Part shown: piece by piece, positions 44,390 to 53,570 of the stretch
Layout: every line of letters begins with the position of its first letter
How positions within the stretch are numbered: the stretch's first letter is position 1
From: Streptohalobacillus salinus
GTDB lineage: Bacteria; Bacillota; Bacilli; Bacillales; Amphibacillaceae
Length of the DNA: 64,000 nucleotides
NCBI RefSeq assembly: GCF_003201605.1
Contig: NZ_QJJR01000001.1
Span: 186,001 to 250,000, forward strand
Direction: 5' to 3'
The notes under the pieces: model-generated
Databases searched by the model: none
What the model saw: only the letters and a program-made list of their open reading frames with translations
Told to the model about the DNA's origin: nothing
Made by a program: the position numbers and the translations under genes

Positions 44390-46087
44390 ATGAAGAAAAA
44401 AAGTTTTTTACTACTAGTTTTAGGGCTAGTAATGAGTATGTTTTTAGTTGCATGTGGTGGCGATGATACGTCAACAGATAGCAATGAAGACAATGACACA
44501 GGTTCAGAAGACAATGGTGAAGATACATCATCAGATGTTGAGCAAGTCCTTAATTTAATCGAGGCGTCACAGATTCCAACAATGGATTCAGTGCACGCGA
44601 CAGATGCCGTTGCATTCCAATGGTTGAACGAAACAATGGAAGGTCTATATCGTCTTAATGAAGATACAGTACCAGTTCCAGCACTTGCAACTGGAGATCC
44701 AGTTATTAGTGAAGATGGTTTAGAATGGACAGTTGAGATTCGTGATGACGCAGTTTGGTCAAACGGTGATCCTGTTACAGCACACGATTTCGTGTTTGCA
44801 TGGAGACGTGCAGTAAACCCTGACACAGGTTCAGAATACGGTCCATTTATGATGAATGGCGTAATTGCTAATGCTGAAGCTATTTCAAATGGTGAAGCAG
44901 AGGTTGATACATTAGGTATTGAAGCAGTAAGTGATACTGAATTACTTATTACTTTAGAAAAACCAGTTCCATATTTCCATAGTTTATTAACATTCGGAAC
45001 TTACTTACCACAAAATGAAGCTTTTGTTACTGAACAAGGTGATGATTATGCACTTTCTTCAGACAACTTACTCTATAACGGCCCATTCGAATTAACGGAA
45101 TGGAACCCAACAGGTGAAAATGCTAACCAATGGACACTTGTTAAAAATGAAGATTACTGGGATGCAGACTCAGTTCAATTAGAAGAAATTAATGTTAGTA
45201 TTGTCAAAGAGACCAGTACTGGTGTAAACTTGTACAATACGGGAGATATTGACCGTGCATCGCTATCAGCAGAATATGTTGAACAGTATGCAGGTACAGA
45301 AGATTACAGAACGCTTGCAGAAGCAGTATTATTCTACTTGAAGTTTAACCAAGACAATGAATTCTTAGCTAACCAAAACATCCGTAAAGCGGTTGCAATG
45401 TCAATCGGTAAACAAGGATTAGTTGACGTTATCTTGGCAAATGGTTCAACAGTTTCTAACGGTGCAGTTCCAACAGATTTCTCAGCACACCCTGAAACTG
45501 GCGAAGGTTTCCGTGAAATTAACGGTGACTTAATTACAGAAGATCAGGCACAAGCTCAAGAATTCTGGGCAGCTGGATTAGAAGAACTAGGTGTTGATAC
45601 AGTTGAATTAGGATACCTTGGTGGCGATAGTGAAGTAGCCCAAGAAATGGATGCTTACATTAAAAACCAATTAGAAGGTAACTTAGAAGGCTTAACTGTA
45701 GAAGTAACATCAGTACCATTTGAAGAACGTATTTCACGTGATGAAAACAGTGAATATGACATCCAAAACTCTGGTTGGGGTCCTGACTATCTTGATCCAA
45801 ACACATGGTTAGAAATGTGGACATCAACGTCACCTTACATGACAATGAATTACGAAAATGAAGAATATGATGCGTTAATCGCAGAAGCAAATAATGAGCT
45901 TATCACAGATTTACCAGCACGTTATGATAACTTCCTCGAGGCAGAAAAAATCTTAATGGATGATGCAGCAATTGCTCCATTATACCAACGTTCTCGTGCT
46001 TATCTATGGCGTCCATCTGTTGAAGGTGTTATTTCAAACCCAATGGGTGCAGACTTCACTTACAAGTATGCATACATTGCAGAGTAA
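44390..46087 (+). CDS. oppA: Oligopeptide ABC transporter, substrate-binding lipoprotein
   Basis: 565 residues; ATG 44390 after GGGGAGG. Signal peptide with lipobox FLVAC, lipidated Cys22, then an acidic Asp/Glu/Ser-rich linker to ~50. SBP family 5 domain: VPALATGDPVISEDGLEWTVEIRDDAVWSNGDPVTAHDFVFAWRR is the family signature (read 95-140), and FLANQNIRKAVAMSI later. Captures peptides and hands them to OppBC. First gene of oppABCDF; a hairpin follows before oppB, which usually gives excess binding protein. Confidence 0.95.
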   Translation: MKKKSFLLLVLGLVMSMFLVACGGDDTSTDSNEDNDTGSEDNGEDTSSDVEQVLNLIEASQIPTMDSVHATDAVAFQWLNETMEGLYRLNEDTVPVPALATGDPVISEDGLEWTVEIRDDAVWSNGDPVTAHDFVFAWRRAVNPDTGSEYGPFMMNGVIANAEAISNGEAEVDTLGIEAVSDTELLITLEKPVPYFHSLLTFGTYLPQNEAFVTEQGDDYALSSDNLLYNGPFELTEWNPTGENANQWTLVKNEDYWDADSVQLEEINVSIVKETSTGVNLYNTGDIDRASLSAEYVEQYAGTEDYRTLAEAVLFYLKFNQDNEFLANQNIRKAVAMSIGKQGLVDVILANGSTVSNGAVPTDFSAHPETGEGFREINGDLITEDQAQAQEFWAAGLEELGVDTVELGYLGGDSEVAQEMDAYIKNQLEGNLEGLTVEVTSVPFEERISRDENSEYDIQNSGWGPDYLDPNTWLEMWTSTSPYMTMNYENEEYDALIAEANNELITDLPARYDNFLEAEKILMDDAAIAPLYQRSRAYLWRPSVEGVISNPMGADFTYKYAYIAE

Positions 46088-46096
46088 GAAATAGCA

Positions 46097-46169
46097 ACAC
46101 GGAAGCCAAGAATTTATTCTTGGAAGAGAGTGTACTGCCCTTTTGGGCATATACTCTCTTTTTCCGTGT
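46097..46169 (+). terminator. Structured oppA-oppB intergenic attenuator
   Basis: ACACGGAA (46097) pairs with TTCCGTGT (46162); inside lie CCAAGAA/TTCTTGG (46106-46122) and a larger hairpin with GAGAGT...ACTCTC and TGCCC-TTTT-GGGCA (46127-46158) followed by T5. The inner hairpin looks like a terminator with partial read-through, expected for an SBP-first operon. Confidence 0.75.
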
Positions 46170-46239
46170 CTAACTAATGTTTGAATTGTTTGAACTTTCT
46201 TGTAGAATAATCAATAATGATTGATTAGGAGGGAATATT

Positions 46240-47169
46240 ATGGGCAAGTATATTTTTAAACGTATAGGATATATGCTAGTAACACTATTTATTATCGCCA
46301 CATTTTCATTTATCCTCATGAAAATGCTCCCAGGTTCTCCGTTAACTGCTGAAGAAAAAGTAACAGAAGCACAACGTGCGATTATTGAAGCAAAGTACGG
46401 TTTAGATCAGCCAATCTTTGTACAATATCTAAAATACCTTGGTAATTTAGTTCAGGGAGACCTAGGTGTCTCTTTCCAACTGAAAAACCAACCTGTTACT
46501 GATATCTTAATGGCCGGAATTCCCGTTTCTGCGCAATTAGGGTTTTGGGCGTTGATGTTAGGAACGTTCTTTGGTATGTTACTCGGATTACTTGCATCAA
46601 TTAAACACAACACCGTGTTTGATTATGCCGCAAATGTTATTTCAGTATTAGGTATTTCAATTCCGTCATTTATTTTTGCCGGACTATTGCAATACTACGT
46701 TGGTGTGAAGTTAGGGTGGTTACCTATTGCTTTCTGGGGAACGCCTCAACAAATGATTATGCCAATTATTTCGCTTTCGATTTTCCCGATGGCGATTTCC
46801 AGTCGTTTCTTAAGAACAGAAATGATCGAAGTTTTAGGCTCAGACTACATGGTGACTGCAAAAGCAAAAGGTGTATCACAATTTAGTCTGATCTTCAAAC
46901 ATGCACTTAGAAATGCCCTTATTCCATTGATTACTGTCATGGGACCAATGGCGGTAAGTTTGATGACAGGCACCTTGGTAATTGAACAAATTTTCTCTGT
47001 ACCTGGTCTAGGGGAACAGTTTGTTCGTGGCGTTATGACTAATGATTTCTCTATAATTATGGGAACAACACTACTGTTTGCATTCTTATTCATTGTGATT
47101 ATCTTAGTTATTGATATCCTTTATGGAATCATTGACCCACGTATTCGTTTAGCTGGAGGTGACGATTAA
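46240..47169 (+). CDS. oppB: Oligopeptide ABC transporter permease OppB
   Basis: 309 residues; ATG 46240 after TAGGAGGG. Six hydrophobic helices starting KYIFKRIGYMLVTLFIIATFSF, with GDLGVSF and the cytoplasmic coupling EAA-like segment YMVTAKAKGVSQFSLIFKHALRNALIPLIT. Pairs with OppC to form the channel. Its stop shares one base with the oppC start. Confidence 0.95.
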   Translation: MGKYIFKRIGYMLVTLFIIATFSFILMKMLPGSPLTAEEKVTEAQRAIIEAKYGLDQPIFVQYLKYLGNLVQGDLGVSFQLKNQPVTDILMAGIPVSAQLGFWALMLGTFFGMLLGLLASIKHNTVFDYAANVISVLGISIPSFIFAGLLQYYVGVKLGWLPIAFWGTPQQMIMPIISLSIFPMAISSRFLRTEMIEVLGSDYMVTAKAKGVSQFSLIFKHALRNALIPLITVMGPMAVSLMTGTLVIEQIFSVPGLGEQFVRGVMTNDFSIIMGTTLLFAFLFIVIILVIDILYGIIDPRIRLAGGDD

Positions 47170-48314
47170 TGAGTAACGAGCCAAATAAAGACTTATTTGT
47201 TCCTGCTAAAGAGCGGGAAGACACAAGTGAGAAAATTAGTCGTCCAAGTTTATCGTTCTGGCAAGATGCCTGGATGCGATTGAAAAAAAATAAAGGTGCA
47301 ATTTTCGGGATGGTTGTATTGATAAGTATCCTGTTATTGGCGCTTTTAGGTCCAATACTAAGCTCACATGGACTAGATGATCAAGATTTAACGCTTTCAA
47401 GAATGCCACCTAAGGTTCAAGGGTTAGAAAACGTGTCTTGGCTTGGTCTTGATGGAACAAAACGAGAAACGTTTGAAGGGGAAACAGTTGACGTGGTGAA
47501 AGAGCGCGCGCTAGCTCGTTATTCTCAGGATGACTTTGAATTTATGACCTTTGAGGTTCTGAATGAAGGAAATCCTTCTGCGAATGAACCCGCTGAAGTG
47601 ACTGCGATTTTTGATCCATATGCAGAGAAAAATGTTGAAGAATATTACTGGTTTGGTACCGATACATTAGGCCGTGATTTATTTACGCGTGTCTGGTTAG
47701 GTACACGAATTTCATTGTTAATTGCATTTGTTGCAGCATTTATTGACATGTTAGTAGGTGTAGCTTACGGTGGTATTTCCGCTTACTTTGGTGGGCGTAC
47801 CGATACAATTATGCAACGAATTATTGAAGTGTTAATCGGGATTCCAAACCTGGTTGTAGTTCTTTTAATGATTATGGTGCTTGACCCAGGTATTGTTGCG
47901 ATTATCATTGCACTGACGATTACCGGTTGGACCGGTATGAGTCGTATCGTCCGTGGGCAAGTATTAAGACTTAAGAGTCAAGAATTCGTTTTAGCAGCAC
48001 GTACCTTAGGTGCTAGTAACAAACGGATTTTGGCTAAACACTTAATTCCGAATGTAGTGGGAATCATCATTGTTAACGCAATGTTTACCATTCCTAATGC
48101 AATCTTCTTTGAAGCATTCCTAAGCTTTATTGGTTTAGGTCTTCAAGCACCGGATACATCACTCGGTACGCTGATTAATGATGGATTTAAAGCACTGCAA
48201 GTGAATCCATACATTATGATTTTCCCAGCAATTGTTATGTCATTAATTATGATTGGCTTTAACATCTTAGCTGACGGTCTGCGTGATGCACTTGATCCGA
48301 AAATGCGGGAATAG
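47169..48314 (+). CDS. oppC: Oligopeptide ABC transporter permease OppC, with extracellular insertion
   Basis: 381 residues, ~75 longer than B. subtilis OppC. TM1 at ~44-63; an extra hydrophilic, acidic stretch at ~90-158 (LGLDGTKRETFEGETV...) lies before the usual WFGTDTLGRDLFTRVW; then five helices with the coupling segment EFVLAARTLGASNKRILAKHLIPN. The insertion would sit outside, near OppA. Start overlaps the oppB stop by one base. Similar long OppC occur in some lactic acid bacteria and relatives, as I recall; not verified. Confidence 0.93.
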   Translation: MSNEPNKDLFVPAKEREDTSEKISRPSLSFWQDAWMRLKKNKGAIFGMVVLISILLLALLGPILSSHGLDDQDLTLSRMPPKVQGLENVSWLGLDGTKRETFEGETVDVVKERALARYSQDDFEFMTFEVLNEGNPSANEPAEVTAIFDPYAEKNVEEYYWFGTDTLGRDLFTRVWLGTRISLLIAFVAAFIDMLVGVAYGGISAYFGGRTDTIMQRIIEVLIGIPNLVVVLLMIMVLDPGIVAIIIALTITGWTGMSRIVRGQVLRLKSQEFVLAARTLGASNKRILAKHLIPNVVGIIIVNAMFTIPNAIFFEAFLSFIGLGLQAPDTSLGTLINDGFKALQVNPYIMIFPAIVMSLIMIGFNILADGLRDALDPKMRE

Positions 48315-48329
48315 GAGGTAACAAAAACC

Positions 48330-49400
48330 ATGGAAACTATTTTGGAAGTTAAAAATTTACATGTTTCTTTTGATACCTATGGTGGTGAAGTGCTAGCTGT
48401 TCGTGGTGTTTCTTTCGATCTTAAAAAAGGAGAAACACTTGCGATAGTAGGTGAATCAGGCTCAGGTAAATCAGTCACAACACGTGCGATTGCTAAGCTG
48501 ATTCCTTCTCCTCCTGGTCGTATCAAAGAAGGTGAAATATTATTTGAAGGTAAAGATTTAGCGCAATTAAGCGAACGAGAAATGCAGTCGATTCGTGGGA
48601 AAGATATTTCGACAATTTTTCAAGATCCAATGACCTCACTTAATCCAACCATGAAAATTGGTAAACAAGTGATGGAAGGGTTACTAAAACACAATAAAGT
48701 AAACAAAAAGGAAGCGCGGAAGCGCACCTTAGAATTACTCGAGCTGGTTGGTTTACCAGATGCAGAAAACCGCATCGATCAATACCCACACCAGTTCTCC
48801 GGTGGTCAACGTCAACGGATTGTAATCGCAATTGCTTTAGCATGTGGTCCGAAAATCTTAATCGCAGATGAGCCAACTACAGCGCTCGATGTGACCATTC
48901 AAGCACAAATTTTAGAATTAATGAAAGACATTCAACAAAAAGTAGACAGTTCAATTATCTTTATTACACACGATTTAGGTGTCGTTGCAAACGTGGCCGA
49001 CCGTGTCGCAGTGATGTATGCAGGTAAGATTGTTGAAATTGGAACAGCTGATGAAATCTTCTATAATCCTAAGCATCCCTATACCTGGGGACTACTTGGC
49101 TCTATGCCGACTTTGGATAGTGAAGAAGAAGCATTGATTGCAATTCCCGGTTCTCCACCAGATATGTTAAATCCACCTGTAGGAGATGCATTTGCACCTC
49201 GGAATGAATATGCAATGGAGATTGATTTTGTGGAACAACCACCAATGTTTAAAGTGACTGATACGCACTATGCGGCGACATGGTTACTTCATGAACACGC
49301 ACCAAAGGTGGAACCGCCACAAGCAGTGCAAAGCCGTATGAAGGACAACTTACACGCGAACGTACCTGAAGAAAAGAAAAAGCGAGGTGAGCGTTCATGA
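48330..49400 (+). CDS. oppD: Oligopeptide ABC transporter ATPase OppD
   Basis: 356 residues; ATG 48330, RBS TAGGAGG. Walker A GESGSGKS (41-48), Q-loop FQDPMTSLNP, ABC signature FSGGQRQR, Walker B ILIADEPTTALD, His-switch FITHDLG. The C-terminal oligo_HPY region (GSPPDMLNPPVG) is present but the usual cysteines for an Fe-S site are missing (none visible at FAPRNEYAMEID where CPYA/C-like residues are common). Overlaps oppF by ATGA. Confidence 0.94.
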   Translation: METILEVKNLHVSFDTYGGEVLAVRGVSFDLKKGETLAIVGESGSGKSVTTRAIAKLIPSPPGRIKEGEILFEGKDLAQLSEREMQSIRGKDISTIFQDPMTSLNPTMKIGKQVMEGLLKHNKVNKKEARKRTLELLELVGLPDAENRIDQYPHQFSGGQRQRIVIAIALACGPKILIADEPTTALDVTIQAQILELMKDIQQKVDSSIIFITHDLGVVANVADRVAVMYAGKIVEIGTADEIFYNPKHPYTWGLLGSMPTLDSEEEALIAIPGSPPDMLNPPVGDAFAPRNEYAMEIDFVEQPPMFKVTDTHYAATWLLHEHAPKVEPPQAVQSRMKDNLHANVPEEKKKRGERS

Positions 49401-50332
49401 GTCGTGAAAAACTACTCGAAGTTCAAGATCTAAAGCAACACTTTAGAACAGGTAAGCATTCTGTTGTTAAAGCGGTTGATGGGATCACATTTGATATCTA
49501 TAAAGGGGAAACATTTGGATTAGTTGGCGAATCTGGTTGTGGTAAATCCACCACAGGGCGCTCAATTATTCGCCTGTATAACGCTACTGACGGTGACGTT
49601 AAATTTAGAGGTGTAAGTGTTCACGGAAAAAAATCAAAAGACGACCTACGTATCTTTAATCAAAAGATGCAGATGATTTTCCAAGATCCTTATGCATCAC
49701 TAAATCCAAGAATGACAGTTATGGATATTGTCGCAGAAGGTTTAGATATCAATAATTTAGCGAAAACACCAAAAGAGCGTCAAGCGCGTGTACATGAATT
49801 ACTAGAAACGGTTGGGTTAAGTAAAGAACATGCCAACCGCTATCCGCACGAATTTTCTGGTGGTCAACGTCAACGTATTGGTATCGCACGTGCACTTGCA
49901 GTAGACCCTGAGTTTATAATTGCTGATGAACCAATCTCAGCACTTGATGTATCTATTCAAGCACAAGTTGTAAACTTGTTAAAAGATCTTCAAGACAAAC
50001 ACGGCTATACTTACTTATTCATTGCGCACGATTTATCAATGGTTAAGTACATCAGTGATCGTATTGGGGTAATGTACTTTGGTAAAATGGTAGAAATTGC
50101 CGAAAGTGATGAGTTGTACAAGAACCCGCTACATCCTTATACAAAATCGCTACTGTCTGCAATACCATTACCAGACCCAGATTATGAGCGCACACGTCGC
50201 CGGGTGGAATATGATCCAGAGCGTGATAATGATAAAAGTGAAGAACCTGTCTTTAGAGAAGTAAAAGAAGGACATTGGGTACTATGCACATCTAAAGAAT
50301 TTGAACAATATAAAGAAGACTTAGTTGAATAG
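49397..50332 (+). CDS. oppF: Oligopeptide ABC transporter ATPase OppF
   Basis: 311 residues; start ATG overlaps the oppD stop. Walker A GESGCGKS (44-51), FQDPYASLNPRMTV Q-loop, FSGGQRQRIGIARAL signature, IIADEPISALDVS Walker B, IAHDLSMVKY switch, C-terminal oligo_HPY motif LHPYTKSLLSAIPLPDP. Heterodimer partner of OppD. Last gene of the operon; a terminator follows. Confidence 0.95.
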   Translation: MSREKLLEVQDLKQHFRTGKHSVVKAVDGITFDIYKGETFGLVGESGCGKSTTGRSIIRLYNATDGDVKFRGVSVHGKKSKDDLRIFNQKMQMIFQDPYASLNPRMTVMDIVAEGLDINNLAKTPKERQARVHELLETVGLSKEHANRYPHEFSGGQRQRIGIARALAVDPEFIIADEPISALDVSIQAQVVNLLKDLQDKHGYTYLFIAHDLSMVKYISDRIGVMYFGKMVEIAESDELYKNPLHPYTKSLLSAIPLPDPDYERTRRRVEYDPERDNDKSEEPVFREVKEGHWVLCTSKEFEQYKEDLVE

Positions 50333-50342
50333 TATTCAGAAG

Positions 50343-50378
50343 ATAGCTTAGACACTCGGGGTCTAAGCTATTTTTTTG
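50343..50378 (+). terminator. Terminator of the opp operon
   Basis: ATAGCTTAGAC / GTCTAAGCTAT stem with seven T. Confidence 0.92.
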
Positions 50379-50602
50379 TTTTTTGTGCGATATTCATTAG
50401 CTTTGGTGGCAAAACCACGTCCTCAAAAAAACATAATGATACGGGTTAGCGCTTGTTTAACAGAGGACATACGGGAACGCGTTATTTCGTTTCCTAAGGT
50501 AAAAGCCTTAATTTCTAAAGTTTGCTAAAACAGTCTTTCTTTTCTGTAAGAACTCGTTTAGAATAAGGATTAAAGGATTTCTAAATTTGCGGAGGTAGAC
50601 AG

Positions 50603-51826
50603 ATGCGACAGAAAAAGGGAATTTTAGTGGTTTTAATGGCGGTAGTTATGTTTCAATGGTTTTATTTTGCACCAGTGAGTGTGCAAGCAGAAACCGAGGG
50701 AGATATGTTGGTGGCAAGATTTTTTGCTAATAAAGAAATAACTTTATCAGCTGAAGCAAAGGAACTTCAGTTTGCGCGCTTTCGCTTTAATTCAGGCTAT
50801 AACTTTAGTTATCCTGATGCAGTTCGAGGCATTTATTTAACGGGACATTCAGCCGGGGGTTCGCGTTTTGAACGGTTGGTCAACTTGTTAAATGATACTG
50901 AACTAAATAGTATGGTTATTGATATTAAAGACGATCACGGGAATCTAACCTTTAAACCGGATGAAGATTCACCGTATTATGATATTGCACAAAATTACAT
51001 TAGTGACCCAGCCGCAATGATGCAAACATTAGAGGAAAATGATATTTATCCGATTGCGCGCATCGTTGTCTTTAAAGATTCTGTTCTAGCAAAAGAGCGT
51101 CCCGATTTGTCATTTAAAGAAAACGGTCGTGTCTGGACCAACAATCGTGATGAAGCATTCGTTAACCCATTTATGAAAGAAGTATGGGAATATAATGTTG
51201 AGATTGCCAAAGAAGCGATTGAAATGGGCTTTATGGAAATTCAGTTTGACTATGTTCGTTTCCCAGAAGGCTTTGAGCGTCGTGATGAAGAATTAGCCTA
51301 TTCTGAAGGCGATTATGCTGATTCAGAATTAGGAAATGTTAAAAAACGAGTTGAAGCAGTTTCTAACTTTGTTGAATATGCAAAAAATGAGTTACACAAT
51401 TATGGTGTGGATATCTCAGTTGATATTTTCGGTTATGCAGTTACCGTAGAAGAAACTCCAGGTATAGGCCAAAACTTCAGTCGAATATCTGAACATGTGG
51501 ATGTGATTTCATCAATGATTTATCCGAGTCACTGGACGACACACTTTGGTATTGATGTACCTGACCGCGAACCGTATCGACTTGTAGATGCTTATAGCAA
51601 GTTAGAGAATGAAGTGCTGGAGAAATTAGAAGACCCGCCAACATCTCGTCCATGGATTCAAGATTTTAGTGCACCATGGCTTTATAGTGGCGCAACGTTT
51701 GTTTATGATGCACCACAAGTAGAAGCGCAAATTTTAGCTTTAAATGAAAATGGCATCAATGAATTTCTTTTATGGAATTCAGGAAACACTTACTCCGAAG
51801 GTGTTGACTATACACCACTCAACTAA
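50603..51826 (+). CDS. Secreted putative glycoside hydrolase (DUF4015)
   Basis: 407 residues; ATG 50603 after GGAGGT. Signal peptide ~1-29 ending VQA-ET with no lipobox or anchor. From ~70 onward a TIM-barrel-like DUF4015 domain: VRGIYLTGHSAGG, MVIDIKDDHGNLTF, IYPIARIVVFKD, GFMEIQFDYVRFPEGF and VDISVDIFGYAV, with acidic residues at strand ends as in retaining glycosidases. Members are predicted glycan hydrolases of the cell surface; no confirmed substrate known to me. Monocistronic between opp and yjbC. Confidence 0.85.
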   Translation: MRQKKGILVVLMAVVMFQWFYFAPVSVQAETEGDMLVARFFANKEITLSAEAKELQFARFRFNSGYNFSYPDAVRGIYLTGHSAGGSRFERLVNLLNDTELNSMVIDIKDDHGNLTFKPDEDSPYYDIAQNYISDPAAMMQTLEENDIYPIARIVVFKDSVLAKERPDLSFKENGRVWTNNRDEAFVNPFMKEVWEYNVEIAKEAIEMGFMEIQFDYVRFPEGFERRDEELAYSEGDYADSELGNVKKRVEAVSNFVEYAKNELHNYGVDISVDIFGYAVTVEETPGIGQNFSRISEHVDVISSMIYPSHWTTHFGIDVPDREPYRLVDAYSKLENEVLEKLEDPPTSRPWIQDFSAPWLYSGATFVYDAPQVEAQILALNENGINEFLLWNSGNTYSEGVDYTPLN

Positions 51827-51873
51827 CAGATAAGCAAATGTTTCGTCACTTGTCAAATTGAATGTAACTAAGC

Positions 51874-51912
51874 AAATGCTCGTATTCTATCGATGAATAC
51901 GAGCATTTCTTA
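51874..51912 (+). terminator. Terminator after the DUF4015 gene
   Basis: AAATGCTCGTATTC / GAATACGAGCATTT perfect 14-base stem. Confidence 0.88.
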
Positions 51913-51984
51913 TCCAGAGACGCCTAAATCACGAAATATCTGGGTATAAGGTAAATGGAGCTGTTTTTAAAAGTCAGCAAGCTT

Positions 51985-51993
51985 TGTTATAAT
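51985..51993 (+). promoter_or_regulatory. Extended -10 promoter of yjbC
   Basis: TGT-TATAAT, TG-extended consensus -10 box ending 33 bases before the yjbC ATG; no clear -35. Confidence 0.6.
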
Positions 51994-52026
51994 ATGAGAG
52001 GTTATCGAAGAGAGGAGCTGTTTAAA

Positions 52027-52608
52027 ATGGATTGGTTTGAAAAATTAAATGATTATTTTCCAGTACATGAAATGAAGTCGAAAGAGCATATGGAAATGTT
52101 ATTAAAGGAACGTGGCGATGTTTATTACAAAGATGAAGGTGAACATCATGTGGTCATGTATGCGGAATTTCCTGAATTTATTTTCATTGATTATTTGTAT
52201 GTTGCTGGTACAGCTCGCGGACAAGGGTTAGGCCATCAATTAATTGAGAAATTAAAAAAACATAATAAACCGATTATATTAGAGGTAGAACCGGTTGATT
52301 ATAATGATACGGATACTGAAAAACGGTTGCACTTTTATAAACGGGAAGGTTTCACCCATGCTACATCAATTGGTTACAATCGACGTTCACTTGCAACAAA
52401 TGAAGATAGTCCATTAGAAATTTTATATTGGTCGCCAACTGATCAAGGAGAAGAAAGCATATATGAACAAATGCGTCATATGTATGAACACATTCACACG
52501 TATAAAGATGAAGTTATATACGGAAAACGTTACCAAACAGCAGATGAAGTTTTAAAATATGGTGACGATTTAAACAAAGATAATATTTTAGATGAATTAA
52601 AGAAATAA
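52027..52608 (+). CDS. yjbC: GNAT acetyltransferase YjbC
   Basis: 193 residues; ATG 52027 has AGAGGAGC 8 bases upstream (an in-frame codon at 51955 lies before the promoter). The MDWFEKLNDYFPVHEMKSKEHM start, FEFIFIDYLYVAGTARGQGLG acetyl-CoA loop and HIHTYKDEVIYGKRYQTADEVL tail follow B. subtilis YjbC closely. In B. subtilis it precedes spx and can be co-transcribed with it; here a hairpin lies between them. Substrate unknown. Confidence 0.9.
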   Translation: MDWFEKLNDYFPVHEMKSKEHMEMLLKERGDVYYKDEGEHHVVMYAEFPEFIFIDYLYVAGTARGQGLGHQLIEKLKKHNKPIILEVEPVDYNDTDTEKRLHFYKREGFTHATSIGYNRRSLATNEDSPLEILYWSPTDQGEESIYEQMRHMYEHIHTYKDEVIYGKRYQTADEVLKYGDDLNKDNILDELKK

Positions 52609-52976
52609 GGCAGAGTGAAGGCAGTGCGCAAACGGTGTTTGAAGTGCTGCCGTTTTCATGCAAAATAATTATCTCAAATTCAAGATAAAAGCTTGTATTT
52701 TCATTAAAAAGCTTTATAATGTAGATAGTTGAGAAAGTTAACCTCATCATAAAAATAATTGAAATGATGTTTAGTCCTTCACATGAGTGGGAATAGTAGT
52801 AAATGTAAGCAATAAACAGTGTTAAATATGTAATTTATGAGTAAATTGAACAGAGGTCCTATCAAAGGTTATGCCTTTGTAGTATACTAGAAGTAGGTTA
52901 TTAAATAACACTTAGTTTAATTAAAGAAATTTTGTAAACAAAGATTTTAAAATATATTTTCGAGGAGTGAAGTCCG
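52609..52976 (+). promoter_or_regulatory. yjbC-spx intergenic region with terminator and spx promoter
   Basis: 368 bases. An imperfect hairpin at 52620-52656 (GGCAG/CTGCC, CAAAC/GTTTG, then TTTT) may partly end yjbC transcripts. TTGTAT (52693-52698), 16-base spacer, TATAAT (52715-52720) is a good sigma-A promoter, and TATACT at 52883-52888 a possible second one. In B. subtilis spx is controlled by several promoters including PerR/YodB-repressed ones; I did not recognise those operators. Confidence 0.55.
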
Positions 52977-53372
52977 ATGGTAACACTTTATACCTCTCCA
53001 AGCTGTACATCTTGTCGGAAAGCAAAAGCCTGGTTAGAAGAACATGATATTCCGTATCATGAACGTAATATATTCTCAGAATCACTATCGATTGATGAGA
53101 TCAAAGAGATTTTACGTATGACTGAGGATGGCACAGACGAAATCATATCAACACGATCAAAAGTATTTCAAAAATTAGATGTAGATATTGATCAAATGCC
53201 ATTAAAAGATTTAATTAATATCATTAAAGAGAACCCGGGTATACTGAGAAGACCAATCATCATTGATGAAAAGCGTCTCCAAGTAGGGTACAACGAAGAT
53301 GAAATTAGACGTTTCTTACCACGTAAGGTGAGAACTTTCCAATTACGTGAAGCACAACGAATGGTGAACTAA
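52977..53372 (+). CDS. spx: Spx, redox-sensing RNA polymerase-binding regulator
   Basis: 131 residues; ATG 52977 after CGAGGAGTG. ArsC-like fold with the disulfide switch CTSC (Cys10, Cys13) at the N-terminus, [29 protein letters not shown] and a conserved C-terminal tail [11 protein letters not shown] used in ClpXP degradation. Oxidised Spx binds the alpha-subunit C-terminal domain and activates thiol-stress genes. Its adaptor SpxH and the ClpC adaptor MecA are encoded nearby. Confidence 0.97.
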   Translation: MVTLYTSPSCTSCRKAKAWLEEHDIPYHERNIFSESLSIDEIKEILRMTEDGTDEIISTRSKVFQKLDVDIDQMPLKDLINIIKENPGILRRPIIIDEKRLQVGYNEDEIRRFLPRKVRTFQLREAQRMVN

Positions 53373-53390
53373 ACCACCTACTTGCATATG

Positions 53391-53422
53391 ACGCAGCCAA
53401 ATTCGACGGTTGCGTTTTTTTC
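53391..53422 (+). terminator. Terminator after spx
   Basis: ACGCAGCC / GGTTGCGT stem with one G-U pair, followed by T6 and a second T-run. Confidence 0.85.
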
Positions 53423-53570
53423 TTTTTTTCAATTCAGGCGAATCGGATGACATTCTAAGAAAAGTACGATAAAATAGGAATTCAGTATAAGTCGCTTAAA
53501 CTGTTAAGTGGACGGGTATGGTAATAATAGATAGAGCTTTACCAACACCTTAAGAAGGGGGCGAAGAGAC

